Assembly: GCA_036939755.1 (NCBI GenBank)
Contig: JALLAZ010001043.1
Coordinates: 1-10,601 of the forward strand
DNA length: 10,601 nt
Direction: 5' to 3'
Origin: Stephanodiscus triporus
Taxonomy: Eukaryota; Bacillariophyta; Thalassiosirophyceae; Thalassiosirales; Thalassiosiraceae
Shown here: in pieces, positions 1 to 7,640 of the stretch
Position numbering within the stretch: position 1 is the stretch's first letter
How the letters are laid out: each line of letters opens with the position of its first letter
Notes under the pieces: generated by a model
Seen by the model: the letters and a program-made list of their open reading frames with translations, nothing else
The model's database searches: none
What the model was told of the DNA's origin: nothing
Position numbers and translations under genes: made by a program

Positions 1-207
1 GGTTCGTCAGCGCATATCAAAATTGGGGTGGCAGTTAGGCTTGGCCTTCGTTTTGGGGTGCAAAAATATGCATTTTTTGTGCTCTAGTGTACGCTACTCT
101 GGTAGGTAAGGTAGTTAGTACTTATGGTACCATAATTTTAAACACTAGTGAATTTTCGAAACGTTACTGTACCGTAGAAAAGTGATCCAGCTAGGATCAA
201 AACCAGT
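1..207. other. Left flank, no gene seen
   Basis: This is sequence outside the retrotransposon. Alignment of copy 1 with copy 2 stops at about 208 (copy 2 equivalent about 5670), and nothing to the left matches copy 2 or an LTR. It is AT-richer than the element. I see no open frame of note, no LTR and no recognisable target duplication. It holds a perfect 14-bp palindrome at 122-135. Copy 1 therefore ends by truncation, not at an LTR edge. Confidence 0.6.
122..135. repeat. 14-bp perfect palindrome
   Basis: TTATGGTACCATAA equals its own reverse complement. It lies in the unique flank about 75 bp from the truncation point of copy 1. It could be a dimer-binding site or chance; there is no gene beside it to regulate in this window. 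Confidence 0.45.
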
Positions 208-2191
208 CGATCATACCCATGATCTGGCGGGCGCGCGTAGCTTGTTGAATCTGGCGTTCGGTGAAACCTTCGAAGTTATTTCGAACAGTCGCGACGGGTG
301 ATTTTCCAAAGGCAAGCGAAGCATCGTTGACGAGAATGAAAGCAGCCTGTGGGGTCTCCTTGAGATTAAGGACGTGGAGACCAGACGGAGTAGGAGAAAA
401 CTCGACCACCCCCGCCGGAGTCATGACCTTGAATACACCCCCGCGATCCGTGCTGTCGTAGGTTACCTGGAACTTCTGGCCAAGTTTATAGAGAGAGAGA
501 ACATTGGCAATACCCCTAGCGTCGAAGTAAACCGGAGTATCTCCGAATTCGGCCTCTTGGGTAGTGTCCATTGTACCGTTATTACAATGAACCCTGATAG
601 GAGTAGCAGCCGGGCGAATGTTGGCGACATGCTCAGGTTGGGAGAAGAGGTGAACCGTGGATTGGCTATCCAGGAGGAGGAGATCTGAGTTGATTGGGCG
701 GCGAGGCATCGTGGCAGGTTGTGAGAGGACGATGGCATCAGATGGTGAAGATGGGGGAGGTCCAGTGGAACGGACGGCGTCGGCGTATGATGCACGCGAA
801 GAAGGAACGAAGGCTTCATGGATCTGGGCCATAATTATCACACTCTCGTCGTCCGACGAAACAGACGCATCATCAGTGGTAGTGGCTATCGCATGAACCT
901 GGGCAGGAGGCTTGTGCTGGGGACAGTGCGTGGATATGTGACCCTGTTGTCCACAATTCTTGCAGACGATCATCCGAATTTTGGAGCCACGGGAGACAGA
1001 ACTAGAAGACGAGGAGGTTTGAGAAGGCGCATCACCCTTTGGCTTGCCAGGCTTAGGCTGCGTAGTAGTGTCTTGGGCAAATACGAGTGCTTCATCCGCC
1101 TGGGTTGGTTGTTGCTCAACAGGAGGAGGCCTTGGAGGTCCACGGGGGGTACGGGGCAGGTTATCGACCCGACGATTCAGCATGGTGAGACATAGGTCTA
1201 CCGTCTTGGGATAAAGATCATTACCGAACGTGAATTGGTTGGCTAACTCATTGCGGAGAGGGCCATATTTCTCCCTGTTCGCCCCGCTGAGAAAGAGCGC
1301 GGCGAGAAACTCCTCTCGTGCTGAAGATTCAGCCACGGCGAGTTCGGCTTTCGTGGGAGATGCCGGATTTGTACAAGTCCCGGCTGCATGCATCTCCTGT
1401 AGTTTCTGGGCGACAAACGTTGGTGTGATCCCTATGGCGCCTAGCCCGCCGTAAGTCTCGATGGTCTCGACCAGAGCAATAAACTCGCGGTGATAGGAAC
1501 TATTGTCCATGCCATCACGTTGGAAGAACGTGAATAATTTCTTGTGGGAGGCCACCGTCGCCATAACGCTCTGAGTCTTGGAGTCGTAGGAGCAGCACAA
1601 GCCTTGAATTAATTTCAGGAGGCCGATAGGTTCCTTGGTGGATTCAACATGCGCGAAGGCAGTTGCGGCTTCGAGATCATTCTTGAGGTTCGTTGAGCAT
1701 TGATTGTATAGATGAATGTATGCCTTCGGCATACTATCATTGTAGACCTTGAGGGTCTTTATCTGTGCGTTGTACTCCTCTTTCCATTTGTGGATGTCCC
1801 AGGCCGTGAGGGCGATTTCTTTGCCGGCAGCGTCCAATCTGGGAGTCGGCTCTTCGTCGAGGGCAATGGTCACAGCCTGCATCTTGAGGATTGCAGTCGC
1901 GACTTCAGTGCTGTACGTGGTGTGTAAAAAATTTGCTAATGCCTTGAGCGTACGTTGCAAATTTGCGGCGTCGTTATGTCTCGTATTGTCGAAGACGAGA
2001 TTCTCAGGGAGGTCCTTGTTGCGAGTGGGGTATTTGGCGTTGGGAGTGTTTCCTGATGACGTTCCTCCGGCGGAGTTATTAAAATGACGAGCCCCACGGC
2101 GGCAACCGCGATGATTGCCTTGTCCTTCTTCGTTTCCCCCGTCTACCTCGACCTTCGGGGCGTTGCGCTCCTCTTTGACGACGGCCTTCAT
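197..2191 (-). CDS. gag: Gag-protease polyprotein, 3'-truncated, copia type
   Basis: The frame is 664 codons from the ATG at 2191. An in-frame TTG at 2230 would add 13 residues, but the ATG follows the leader stop and is the simpler start. Gag, the particle capsid protein, fills about the first 400 residues and contains a UBN2/copia-gag-like helical stretch around residues 100-270. A complete CCHC zinc knuckle, CKNCGQQGHISTHC, lies at about residues 410-423 (nt 923-964) and would bind RNA for packaging. A Ser/Pro-rich linker follows, then the aspartic protease with LLLLDSQSTVHLFS, its presumed catalytic Asp at residue 508 (nt 668-670). The usual D-S/T-G triplet reads D-S-Q here. The pre-integrase segment follows until homology stops at about 208; the last three codons and the TGA are flank sequence. 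The frame has no internal break, unlike copy 2, but without pol it could act only in trans. Family assignment is firm; present activity is unknown. Confidence 0.85.
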   Translation of the reverse strand: MKAVVKEERNAPKVEVDGGNEEGQGNHRGCRRGARHFNNSAGGTSSGNTPNAKYPTRNKDLPENLVFDNTRHNDAANLQRTLKALANFLHTTYSTEVATAILKMQAVTIALDEEPTPRLDAAGKEIALTAWDIHKWKEEYNAQIKTLKVYNDSMPKAYIHLYNQCSTNLKNDLEAATAFAHVESTKEPIGLLKLIQGLCCSYDSKTQSVMATVASHKKLFTFFQRDGMDNSSYHREFIALVETIETYGGLGAIGITPTFVAQKLQEMHAAGTCTNPASPTKAELAVAESSAREEFLAALFLSGANREKYGPLRNELANQFTFGNDLYPKTVDLCLTMLNRRVDNLPRTPRGPPRPPPVEQQPTQADEALVFAQDTTTQPKPGKPKGDAPSQTSSSSSSVSRGSKIRMIVCKNCGQQGHISTHCPQHKPPAQVHAIATTTDDASVSSDDESVIIMAQIHEAFVPSSRASYADAVRSTGPPPSSPSDAIVLSQPATMPRRPINSDLLLLDSQSTVHLFSQPEHVANIRPAATPIRVHCNNGTMDTTQEAEFGDTPVYFDARGIANVLSLYKLGQKFQVTYDSTDRGGVFKVMTPAGVVEFSPTPSGLHVLNLKETPQAAFILVNDASLAFGKSPVATVRNNFEGFTERQIQQATRARQIMGMIDWF

Positions 2192-2420
2192 TGTTGACTT
2201 ATTTCTTGGAATAGATGTAGGAGATCGCAATGGAGAGTATTGTCAAGATGACCGTGATTGGGAACCAGGATTCTTGGGCTTGCCCCCCCGTGCCGATCGT
2301 GATCACTACGATGGCGATGAAAGCGGCGACGGCGACGAGCACTGCACAGACAGGTTCAGTTTTTACTTCGAACTTTATTCGATGAAGGGCAGAGTGCCCT
2401 GAGGATTAAATTAATCAATA
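2192..2420 (-). other. 5' leader of copy 1 (LTR to gag)
   Basis: This is the untranslated leader between the inferred LTR end and the gag ATG, identical to 7641-7869. It contains a 68-codon hydrophobic open frame (2199-2405), a 6-bp-arm hairpin AGGGCA/TGCCCT at 2386-2400, one arm of a 15-bp inverted repeat, and AATAAA on the minus strand (2374-2379). No TGG-type tRNA primer-binding site abuts the LTR. The nearest TGG-led stretch, TGGTTCCCAATCACGG, is about 150 nt inside the leader. Confidence 0.6.
2199..2405 (-). CDS. Possible leader ORF, two-helix membrane peptide (copy 1)
   Basis: The frame is 68 codons bounded by stops, with TAA at 2199-2201 lying 7 nt before the gag ATG. Its product would have a short polar N-terminus (HRIKFEVKTEP), a first hydrophobic helix (VCAVLVAVAAFIAIVVITIG), a short loop containing GQAQES, a second helix (WFPITVILTILSIAISYIYS) and a Lys-Lys end. 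That is a classic membrane hairpin. Codons end mostly in C (GTC, GCC, ATC, TTC), as in a coding sequence. There is no in-frame ATG. The frame opens just upstream of TTTAATCCTCAG|G, which resembles a splice acceptor with a branch-point-like TGATTAAT before it. It may be a spliced exon, a captured host exon, a non-AUG leader peptide or chance. It resembles no retroelement protein I know. Confidence 0.3.
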   Translation of the reverse strand, partial: SSGHSALHRIKFEVKTEPVCAVLVAVAAFIAIVVITIGTGGQAQESWFPITVILTILSIAISYIYSKK

Positions 2421-2679
2421 TGTTGAGGCGATAGTGAAATGAATTAATCACGTTGCTGATTTGACATTGGAAATCGAGATATTGATTAATTTATGAACCA
2501 AAGCTCTCTACTTTGCTGTGTGTGGCGATGTCAACGTGGTGGGATGTCGACGTGGTAAGATACGATCTTTTGTATCTTGTGGTGTCGACATGGTAGGATG
2601 TCGATGTGGTAAGATACAATCTTTTGCATCTTTCCACTTCACATTCTTGTGCGCGTGCTCGTGAGACTTTGTCTCAACA
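2421..2679 (-). repeat. LTR shared by the two copies (259 bp)
   Basis: On the minus strand the repeat starts TGTTGAG at 2679 and ends CTCAACA at 2421, a perfect 7-bp terminal inverted repeat of the TG...CA form. The outer edge is set by where similarity to the right LTR stops and by the adjoining polypurine tract. The inner edge rests only on the inverted repeat, because both copies continue identically into gag. Against the right LTR, the outer ~163 bp differ by 7 substitutions and 2 small indels, while the inner ~96 bp are identical. It is the 3' LTR of copy 2 and the 5' LTR of copy 1. It should carry promoter and polyadenylation signals, but I could not place a convincing TATA box. Confidence 0.7.
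2527..2634. repeat. 54-bp tandem repeats in LTR U3
   Basis: Two imperfect 54-bp units (2527-2580, 2581-2634) lie in the U3 half of the LTR. Each starts with two 16-bp subunits of the form gatgtcgacgtggtaa and ends with a short inverted repeat, agatac...gtatct. Such arrays in U3 often act as enhancer or transcription-factor sites; that role is inferred. Confidence 0.6.
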
Positions 2680-2690
2680 CACCCCCACGA
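2680..2690 (-). promoter_or_regulatory. Polypurine tract of copy 2
   Basis: On the minus strand TCGTGGGGGTG lies immediately before the LTR start TGTTGAG. A G-rich purine run abutting the 3' LTR is where RNase H leaves the primer for plus-strand DNA synthesis. The position is exactly as expected for copy 2. It lies inside the pol reading frame, which runs on into the LTR. Confidence 0.6.
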
Positions 2691-3268
2691 TGAAGGAGTG
2701 GGGCGAAGAGATCGCTGCTTCATCGGAATGTCAGAAGGGTTGTCCAAAGGGACAAACTGAGGAGGATGCGTGAGCTTAGTACGAAGATTGTGTTTGGATA
2801 ATGTTGGAGTGGGAGTAGGAAGAGAAACAGGAAGAATGTCTTCCTGGTAATCAATCGGACAATTCATGAGGAATGCACGCATGAGGCGGAACTTGGCACC
2901 TTGAAGGGGTTTTGTAAGAACATCCGCCCACATTTGTTTGGTGGGGCAATATTGAAGGTCTAATTTGCCTGTGTTGTGGAAATGACAAACAAAGAAGTAT
3001 TTCGCTTTGATGTGCTTGGTGCGCTTAGAACTGGAAACATAGCCATTTTTAGCCAAAGAAAGAGTACTCATATTGTCTTGATAGACGATGTTGGTTTTGA
3101 TTTTGTAGCCTTGGGCTTCAAGGAATTGCCGCATCCAGAGTACATGACCAATCTTGTCATATAGACCAATGATTTTGCTTTCACAAGAACTTTTGGAAGG
3201 GATTTTTTGTTTTGTTGACGAACTGGTGGCAGCCCCTCGACCGAAGGTAAGGAGAGAACTGGTGTGAC

Positions 3269-4227
3269 CTTGCAATCGTCATGGAGTTGGTGTGATGCAT
3301 CAACATACCAAACGATGTTTGAGAGAGATTCTGCAAAGAGGGTAAGTTTCATATGATGAGTGGAATGCAAATACCGGAGAACGAGCTTGAGTATGCCCCA
3401 ATCATCTTCGTCAGGCTTCTTGACTCGCGTGGTTAGGAACGCTACTGTGGTCTGGATGTCACGCCGTACACGTGAGAGGAAAAGAAGTTGAGCCGTTGTG
3501 TGATGGAAAGCTCGAGCTTGTTCTTCAGGGAGGAACTTGGCTTCATCCTGAGGACAAACCTGAAAAAGACGATCACCAGCAGGAGTTGATTGCACCCCCG
3601 TAATAGTTTCTGGGAAAGCGTCAATGATTTTTGTGATGTAATTGATCATGTCAATTTTGACCTCTCCGGTGGTGGAGAAATCAAGATTCATACCAAGGTA
3701 GTCATGCTTAAGACCGCGGACCACGTTGAGTTTCTTGTCAGTAGTGTCGTACCGTTGAGCAAGCCAATCTAAAAAGGAGGTGTCAACTTTGGGATCGACA
3801 TGACCAATGAAGAGGTCATCGACATGCCAACATTTTGTCATTTGCTTGCCATCAATGGTTTTGTTTGTGACACATGGGTCATAGGGATTGATGGTAAATC
3901 CCAGAGAAAGAAGGTCAGCAACAAGTTTGCGATAAAATAGCAATGCACTTTTCATCATGCCATAAACAGCCTTCTCCAACTGAACGTAGAGGATGGGCTT
4001 GCCTTTGGTATTTGTTGTGACATATTTGGGATAGAGTTTAGGGGCAATTTTCACCATGAGCTCAGCCAGGATGCCGTCAAGACGCATCAGGACAAAGTCT
4101 GGGTTATCAGCCTGTAAGAAGGCCCCCGGGATGTCACAAGTTGCGACGTTGCGGTGTTCGTTAGCATATATAGTGCTTTGGATAAAAATTGCCTTGGAAG
4201 TAACAGTTGGGGCAGCAGCTTCTTCTT
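3269..4227 (-). pseudogene. pol: Reverse transcriptase core and start of RNase H, copy 2
   Basis: The palm domain of a copia-type RT (RVT_2 family) copies element RNA into DNA inside the particle. It begins after a one-base loss near 4227. Visible blocks are ATCDIPGAFLQAD with the first catalytic Asp at 4133-4135, LYVQLEKAVYGMMKSALLFY, and KCWHVDDLFIGH at about 3815-3826, where the usual YVDD is HVDD. The DD pair is kept. The thumb follows, then VWYVDASHQLHDD with the first RNase H Asp at 3299-3301. The frame is uninterrupted until it breaks near 3268. The overlapping reading after 3268 is a frameshift tail and is not homologous. Confidence 0.88.
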
Positions 4228-5379
4228 CGCAACATGAGTACGTTGAACGCTGCCGTTGGCACAAGCACGAGCTTTGACCTCTCCAGTCCTTTTTTCTGTA
4301 AGAAGCATGAGCGACGTAATGACATTACGATGAGCAACACGCGTGAGAGTACGAGGGTCACAAGGACGAAAGCAGTTCATTGTGTGAAGTTGAGAGAGTT
4401 CTTTGGTGACAGCGGTATCCCTGCGAGAGCCATATTGACGAAGGCCTGCTTTCAAACTGTATTGCTTTTTTGTAGGCTGACCAAGTTGGGCAAGATGGAT
4501 GCTTGCGGCTGCATGGACCATAACAAAATGACAGATGTGAGTCATGTGGTCTTCGTCCTGGATTGCTAGGTCAACGTCTGTGCCCCCAGCAGTGTGATAG
4601 GGATGTTCAGGCGGTTGGCGATGTTCATCCGCAACCGTAGTAAACATGTGGAAATCATCAAATCGTTGAGGGATGCGACGAGAACGCGTGTTGGGGCGTG
4701 AAGAAGTAGTTGAAAGGAGTACCGATGCGATAGGGGTTGGGGGTGGTGGTGAAGAAACAGGTTCCGGTTTGACGAAAGGTGATGTTGTAGTATGAGGAGG
4801 AACATAAACAAACTCATCCTCGTCGGCATCGATCTCAATAACATCCGGGGGAGGGGGGAGAAGTTCCGTCGTATCCAAATCAGCATTCTGAGCTGCCTCA
4901 TCCGCGAGATCGAACCAGTCGGGTTCATATGGTTCGTCAAAAGGAGATTGACCCCCCTCAGGAAGGTGGCGTTCGAGGAGCACCCTTGGCATCTCGGCAG
5001 GGAGGTTGGGATATACAGCCATCGGTGTAGAATCAAGTGTATTGGAACGAGGGTCATTATCTGGCCAATCAAAAGGAGTCTTGGTGCGATCAGCAAAGAC
5101 GAGCGTAGTAGAGATGCCAGAAGTGGCGGCAAGGTCGTTGACGCGTTGAATGACAGAATCTGGAGCTGGTAGTTCGACGAAGCGGCGGCGTTTAAGAACA
5201 AGGCCCGTGGAGAGATTGAGGAAGCTGTAGATCCCTTGTATGTTGCCCGTGGGGCCAAGACAGATAGCTGGCAAACCGCGGGACAGCGTGGTGTTCGTAG
5301 GGTCATTATCTTCGTGAACCTCACAATAAGCTCCGAACAGGGCAACGCAGTGAGTCCTTGCGGTCTGGGGCATGTTCAA
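4228..5379 (-). pseudogene. pol: Integrase C-terminal region, linker and RT N-terminus, copy 2
   Basis: After the integrase deletion junction (about 5345-5375) the frame resumes with THCVALFGAYCEVHED, a block that follows the integrase core in copia-like elements. Next come the GPTGNIQGIYSFLN and RRRFVELPAPDSVI blocks. A long linker rich in Asp, Glu, Pro and Ser follows (TTELLPPPPDVIEI; DADEDEFVYVPP), and then the RT N-terminal fingers: YSLKAGLRQYGSRR, TKELSQLHTMNCFRP and VKARACANGSVQR. A one-base loss near 4227 ends it. The ATG at 5379 is not a genuine start because it lies at the deletion scar. The linker contains no chromodomain. Confidence 0.8.
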
Positions 5380-5614
5380 TTGTTGTTAACATTATGTTTC
5401 TAGAGGAAGAAACATGAAATGCAACCCCGTTGACGAACATAAAATCAGCAACGAGCGTGACGTTTTTTTTACGGTCCACGAGGGACTGAGGAATATCAAC
5501 AAGCTCCGTATTGACATGTTTTGGTTTGCGGCAGACCATCTTACCCCTGAGGTTTGCGAGGTCAGGACCAAAAATTGTATGAGCATTAACGATGTCAGAG
5601 TTGGTGACGGGCAA
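5321..5614 (-). pseudogene. pol: Integrase N-terminal fragment, copy 2
   Basis: The fragment begins after a one-base loss near 5608 and reads TNSDIVNAHTIFGPDLANLR, a stretch typical of the integrase start in these elements. It then gives VTLVADFMFVNGVAFHVS, which includes the Asp likely to open the D,D,E integrase core. Homology fails after TIEHAP (about 5370), where the frame jumps to post-core sequence. The remaining two acidic positions and the bulk of the core are gone. Integrase would join element DNA to the chromosome; this copy cannot. Confidence 0.75.
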
Positions 5615-6040
5615 TCGTTGAGGAGGTTGTTGCGTACCAGGGATTGATACTCGCGTTCAGTAGGGGCGCCGATCATACCCATGATACGACGGGCTCGCGT
5701 AGCTTGTTGAAGCTGGCGTTTTGTAAAGCCTTCGTAGTTGTTTCGAACAGTCGCGACGGGCGATTTTCCATAGGCAAGGGATGCATCATTGACGAGAATG
5801 AAGGCAGCGTCAGGCGAATCCTTGAGATTGAGAACGTGGAGACCATTAGGAGTAGAAGAAAATTCAACCACCCCCGCAGGAGTAAACACCTTGAAGACAC
5901 CCCCACGGTCTTTGCTGTCATAGGTGACCTGAAACTTCTGGCCAAGCTGATAGAGGGAGAGAACATTGGCAATACCCCGAGCGTCGAAGTAAACCGGAGT
6001 GTCACCAAAGTCAGCCTCTTGAGTAGTGTCCATTGTACGT
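5612..6040 (-). pseudogene. pol: Protease C-terminus and pre-integrase segment, copy 2
   Basis: The sequence is homologous to the end of the copy 1 frame. It runs from MDTTQEADFGDTPVYFDARG through VLSLYQLGQKFQVTYDS, HVLNLKDSPDAAFILVNDAS and RQLQQATRARRIMGMIG, then GAPTEREYQSLVRNN, until a one-base loss near 5608. It lies in a different frame from the protease because of the 4-bp GTAC duplication at 6035-6042. It corresponds to the maturation/pre-integrase region. No clear HHCC zinc-binding pattern can be read in it. Confidence 0.75.
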
Positions 6041-6397
6041 ACCTTTGTTGCAATGAACCCTGATGGGAGTAGCAGCTGGGCGAATGTTAGCAACATGCTC
6101 AGGTTTGGAGAAGAGATGAACCGTGGATTGGCTGTCCAGGAGGAGGAGATCAGAGCTGATCGGGCGGCGGGGCTTGGATGCAGTCTGTGACAGAATAATG
6201 GCATCAGAAGGGGATGTGATAGGAGGTCCGGAGGAACGTACGATGTCGGCATAGGACGCGCGGGAAGAAGGCACAATGGCTTCATGAGTCTGAGTCATAA
6301 TAATGACACTGTCATCCTCAGAGGAAACAGACGCGTCATCAGGAGCAGTGGCCATTGCATGGATTTGGTCAGGAGGTTTGCACACCCTGTTGTCCAC
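6011..6397 (-). pseudogene. pol: Aspartic protease fragment, copy 2
   Basis: This piece is homologous to copy 1 from about 6378 down to 6042. It holds the Ser-rich linker and the aspartic-protease block LLLLDSQSTVHLFS with the presumed catalytic Asp at 6134-6136. As in copy 1, the residue normally Gly after D-S/T is Gln. The frame is offset from gag by the zinc-knuckle deletion and from the next segment by the GTAC duplication. The first ten codons and the last eight or so are frameshift sequence. Protease would cut the polyprotein in the particle. Confidence 0.78.
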
Positions 6398-7640
6398 GAT
6401 TCTTGCATATAATCATCCGAACCTTGGAGCCCTGGGATATCGAACCAGAAGACGAGGAATTCTTAGATGGTGCATCAGTCTTCGGCTTACCAGGCGCAGG
6501 CTTTGTTGGAGCAGTACATTGAGCAAAGACGAGCACCTCATCCGCCTTGGGTGCAGGTTGCTCACCAGGAGGGGATCGGGGAGGTCCAGCACGAGGGGTA
6601 CGGGGAACATTATCGACCCGACGATTGAGCATTGTGAGACACTGATCGGTGGACTTGGGATAAAGGTTGTTCCCGAACGTGAATTGGTTGGCCAATTCAT
6701 TATGGAGGGCGCAGTAGCGGTCCCTGTTTGCCCCGCTAAGCATGAGCGCAGCAAGAAACTCCTCTTGGACAGAAGAGTTGGCGACGGCGAGTTCGGCGGA
6801 CGTTGGGGAGGTCGCATCAACGCAGGTCCCGGCAGCATGCATGTCATGTAGTTTCTGGCCCACAAATGTAGGGGTGATCCCGATAGCGCCATGCCCGCCG
6901 TAAGTCTCAATAGTCTCGACCAGAGGAATGAATTCGCGGTGATAGGAGCTATTGTCCATGCCGTCACGCTGGAAGAACGTGAATAATTTCTTGTGGGAGG
7001 CCACCGTCGCCATAACGCTCTGAGTCTTGGAGTCGTAGGAGCAGCACAAGCCTTGAATTAATTTCAGGAGGCCGATAGGTTCCTTGGTGGATTCAACATG
7101 CGCGAAGGCAGTTGCGGCTTCGAGATCATTCTTGAGGTTCGTTGAGCATTGATTGTATAGATGAATGTATGCCTTCGGCATACTATCATTGTAGACCTTG
7201 AGGGTCTTTATCTGTGCGTTGTACTCCTCTTTCCATTTGTGGATGTCCCAGGCCGTGAGGGCGATTTCTTTGCCGGCAGCGTCCAATCTGGGAGTCGGCT
7301 CTTCGTCGAGGGCAATGGTCACAGCCTGCATCTTGAGGATTGCAGTCGCGACTTCAGTGCTGTACGTGGTGTGTAAAAAATTTGCTAATGCCTTGAGCGT
7401 ACGTTGCAAATTTGCGGCGTCGTTATGTCTCGTATTGTCGAAGACGAGATTCTCAGGGAGGTCCTTGTTGCGAGTGGGGTATTTGGCGTTGGGAGTGTTT
7501 CCTGATGACGTTCCTCCGGCGGAGTTATTAAAATGACGAGCCCCACGGCGGCAACCGCGATGATTGCCTTGTCCTTCTTCGTTTCCCCCGTCTACCTCGA
7601 CCTTCGGGGCGTTGCGCTCCTCTTTGACGACGGCCTTCAT
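6369..7640 (-). pseudogene. gag: Gag of copy 2, frameshifted at the zinc knuckle
   Basis: The frame is 423 codons from the ATG at 7640, the same start as copy 1; the upstream in-frame TTG at 7679 is less likely. The N-terminal ~225 residues are identical to copy 1 because they lie in the 996-bp identical tract. From 6969 leftward the copies diverge. The zinc knuckle is destroyed: its second Cys is Arg (CKNR, codon at 6396-6398), and a 23-bp deletion relative to copy 1, near 6378-6384, removes the His-Cys half and shifts the frame, giving an early stop at 6369. The capsid part is otherwise complete. Confidence 0.85.

Larger units (their letters stand above)
208..2679 (-). mobile_element. Truncated Ty1/copia-like retrotransposon (copy 1)
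   Basis: Read on the minus strand, the element starts at the LTR (2679-2421), continues through a 229-nt leader and a gag-protease frame, and is cut off at about 208, just after the region between protease and integrase. Integrase, RT, RNase H and the 3' LTR are absent. Its LTR also serves as the 3' LTR of copy 2, so the two elements form a tandem sharing one LTR. From 1521 to 2516 it is identical to copy 2. From 208 to 1520 it differs at roughly one base in seven, judged by eye over about 100 bp next to the boundary. Confidence 0.85.
2508..3275 (-). pseudogene. pol: RNase H C-terminal part of copy 2 pol
   Basis: This is the last piece of the polyprotein, in a third frame after a one-base loss at about 3267-3269. 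It contains the RNase H block with the acidic residues in SSCESKIIGLYD, YQDNMSTLSLAKN and WADVLTKPLQG, and the copia-typical SSSKRTKHIKAKYFF. RNase H degrades the RNA strand of the RNA-DNA hybrid and makes the polypurine primer. After residue ~140 the sequence turns Thr/Pro-rich and low in complexity. The frame stays open through the polypurine tract and 57 codons into the LTR, stopping at 2508-2510. The LTR-encoded tail contains the HRHPT/RRHPT repeat read from the U3 repeats. The apparent TTG start is an artefact of the frameshift. Confidence 0.85.

Noticed and set aside
1..207. Left LTR or target duplication for copy 1
   Set aside because: There is no match to either LTR and no repeat of the right flank accac at the truncation. 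The element simply ends.
2115..2402. 95-codon plus-strand ORF (and its twin at 7564-7851), acidic product
   Set aside because: It is antisense to the gag start and leader of the element. Its Asp-rich composition is the complement of the Val/Ile-rich sense frame, so I treated it as a shadow.
2527..2634. CRISPR-like array
   Set aside because: There are only two units, contiguous with no spacers, inside a eukaryotic LTR.
2700..2900. Possible env-like gene after pol
   Set aside because: The stretch after RNase H is a Thr/Pro-rich tail of the same frame with no signal peptide or membrane helix.
5392..6285. A single 297-codon minus-strand protein
   Set aside because: Its first ~80 codons are out of frame with the protease they overlap, and its end is out of frame with integrase. 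Only the middle (about 5612-6040) is homologous to copy 1.
6369..6397. Programmed gag-pol frameshift
   Set aside because: Copy 1 reads gag and protease in one frame. The shift in copy 2 is explained by a 23-bp deletion, and there is no slippery heptamer or pseudoknot I can see.
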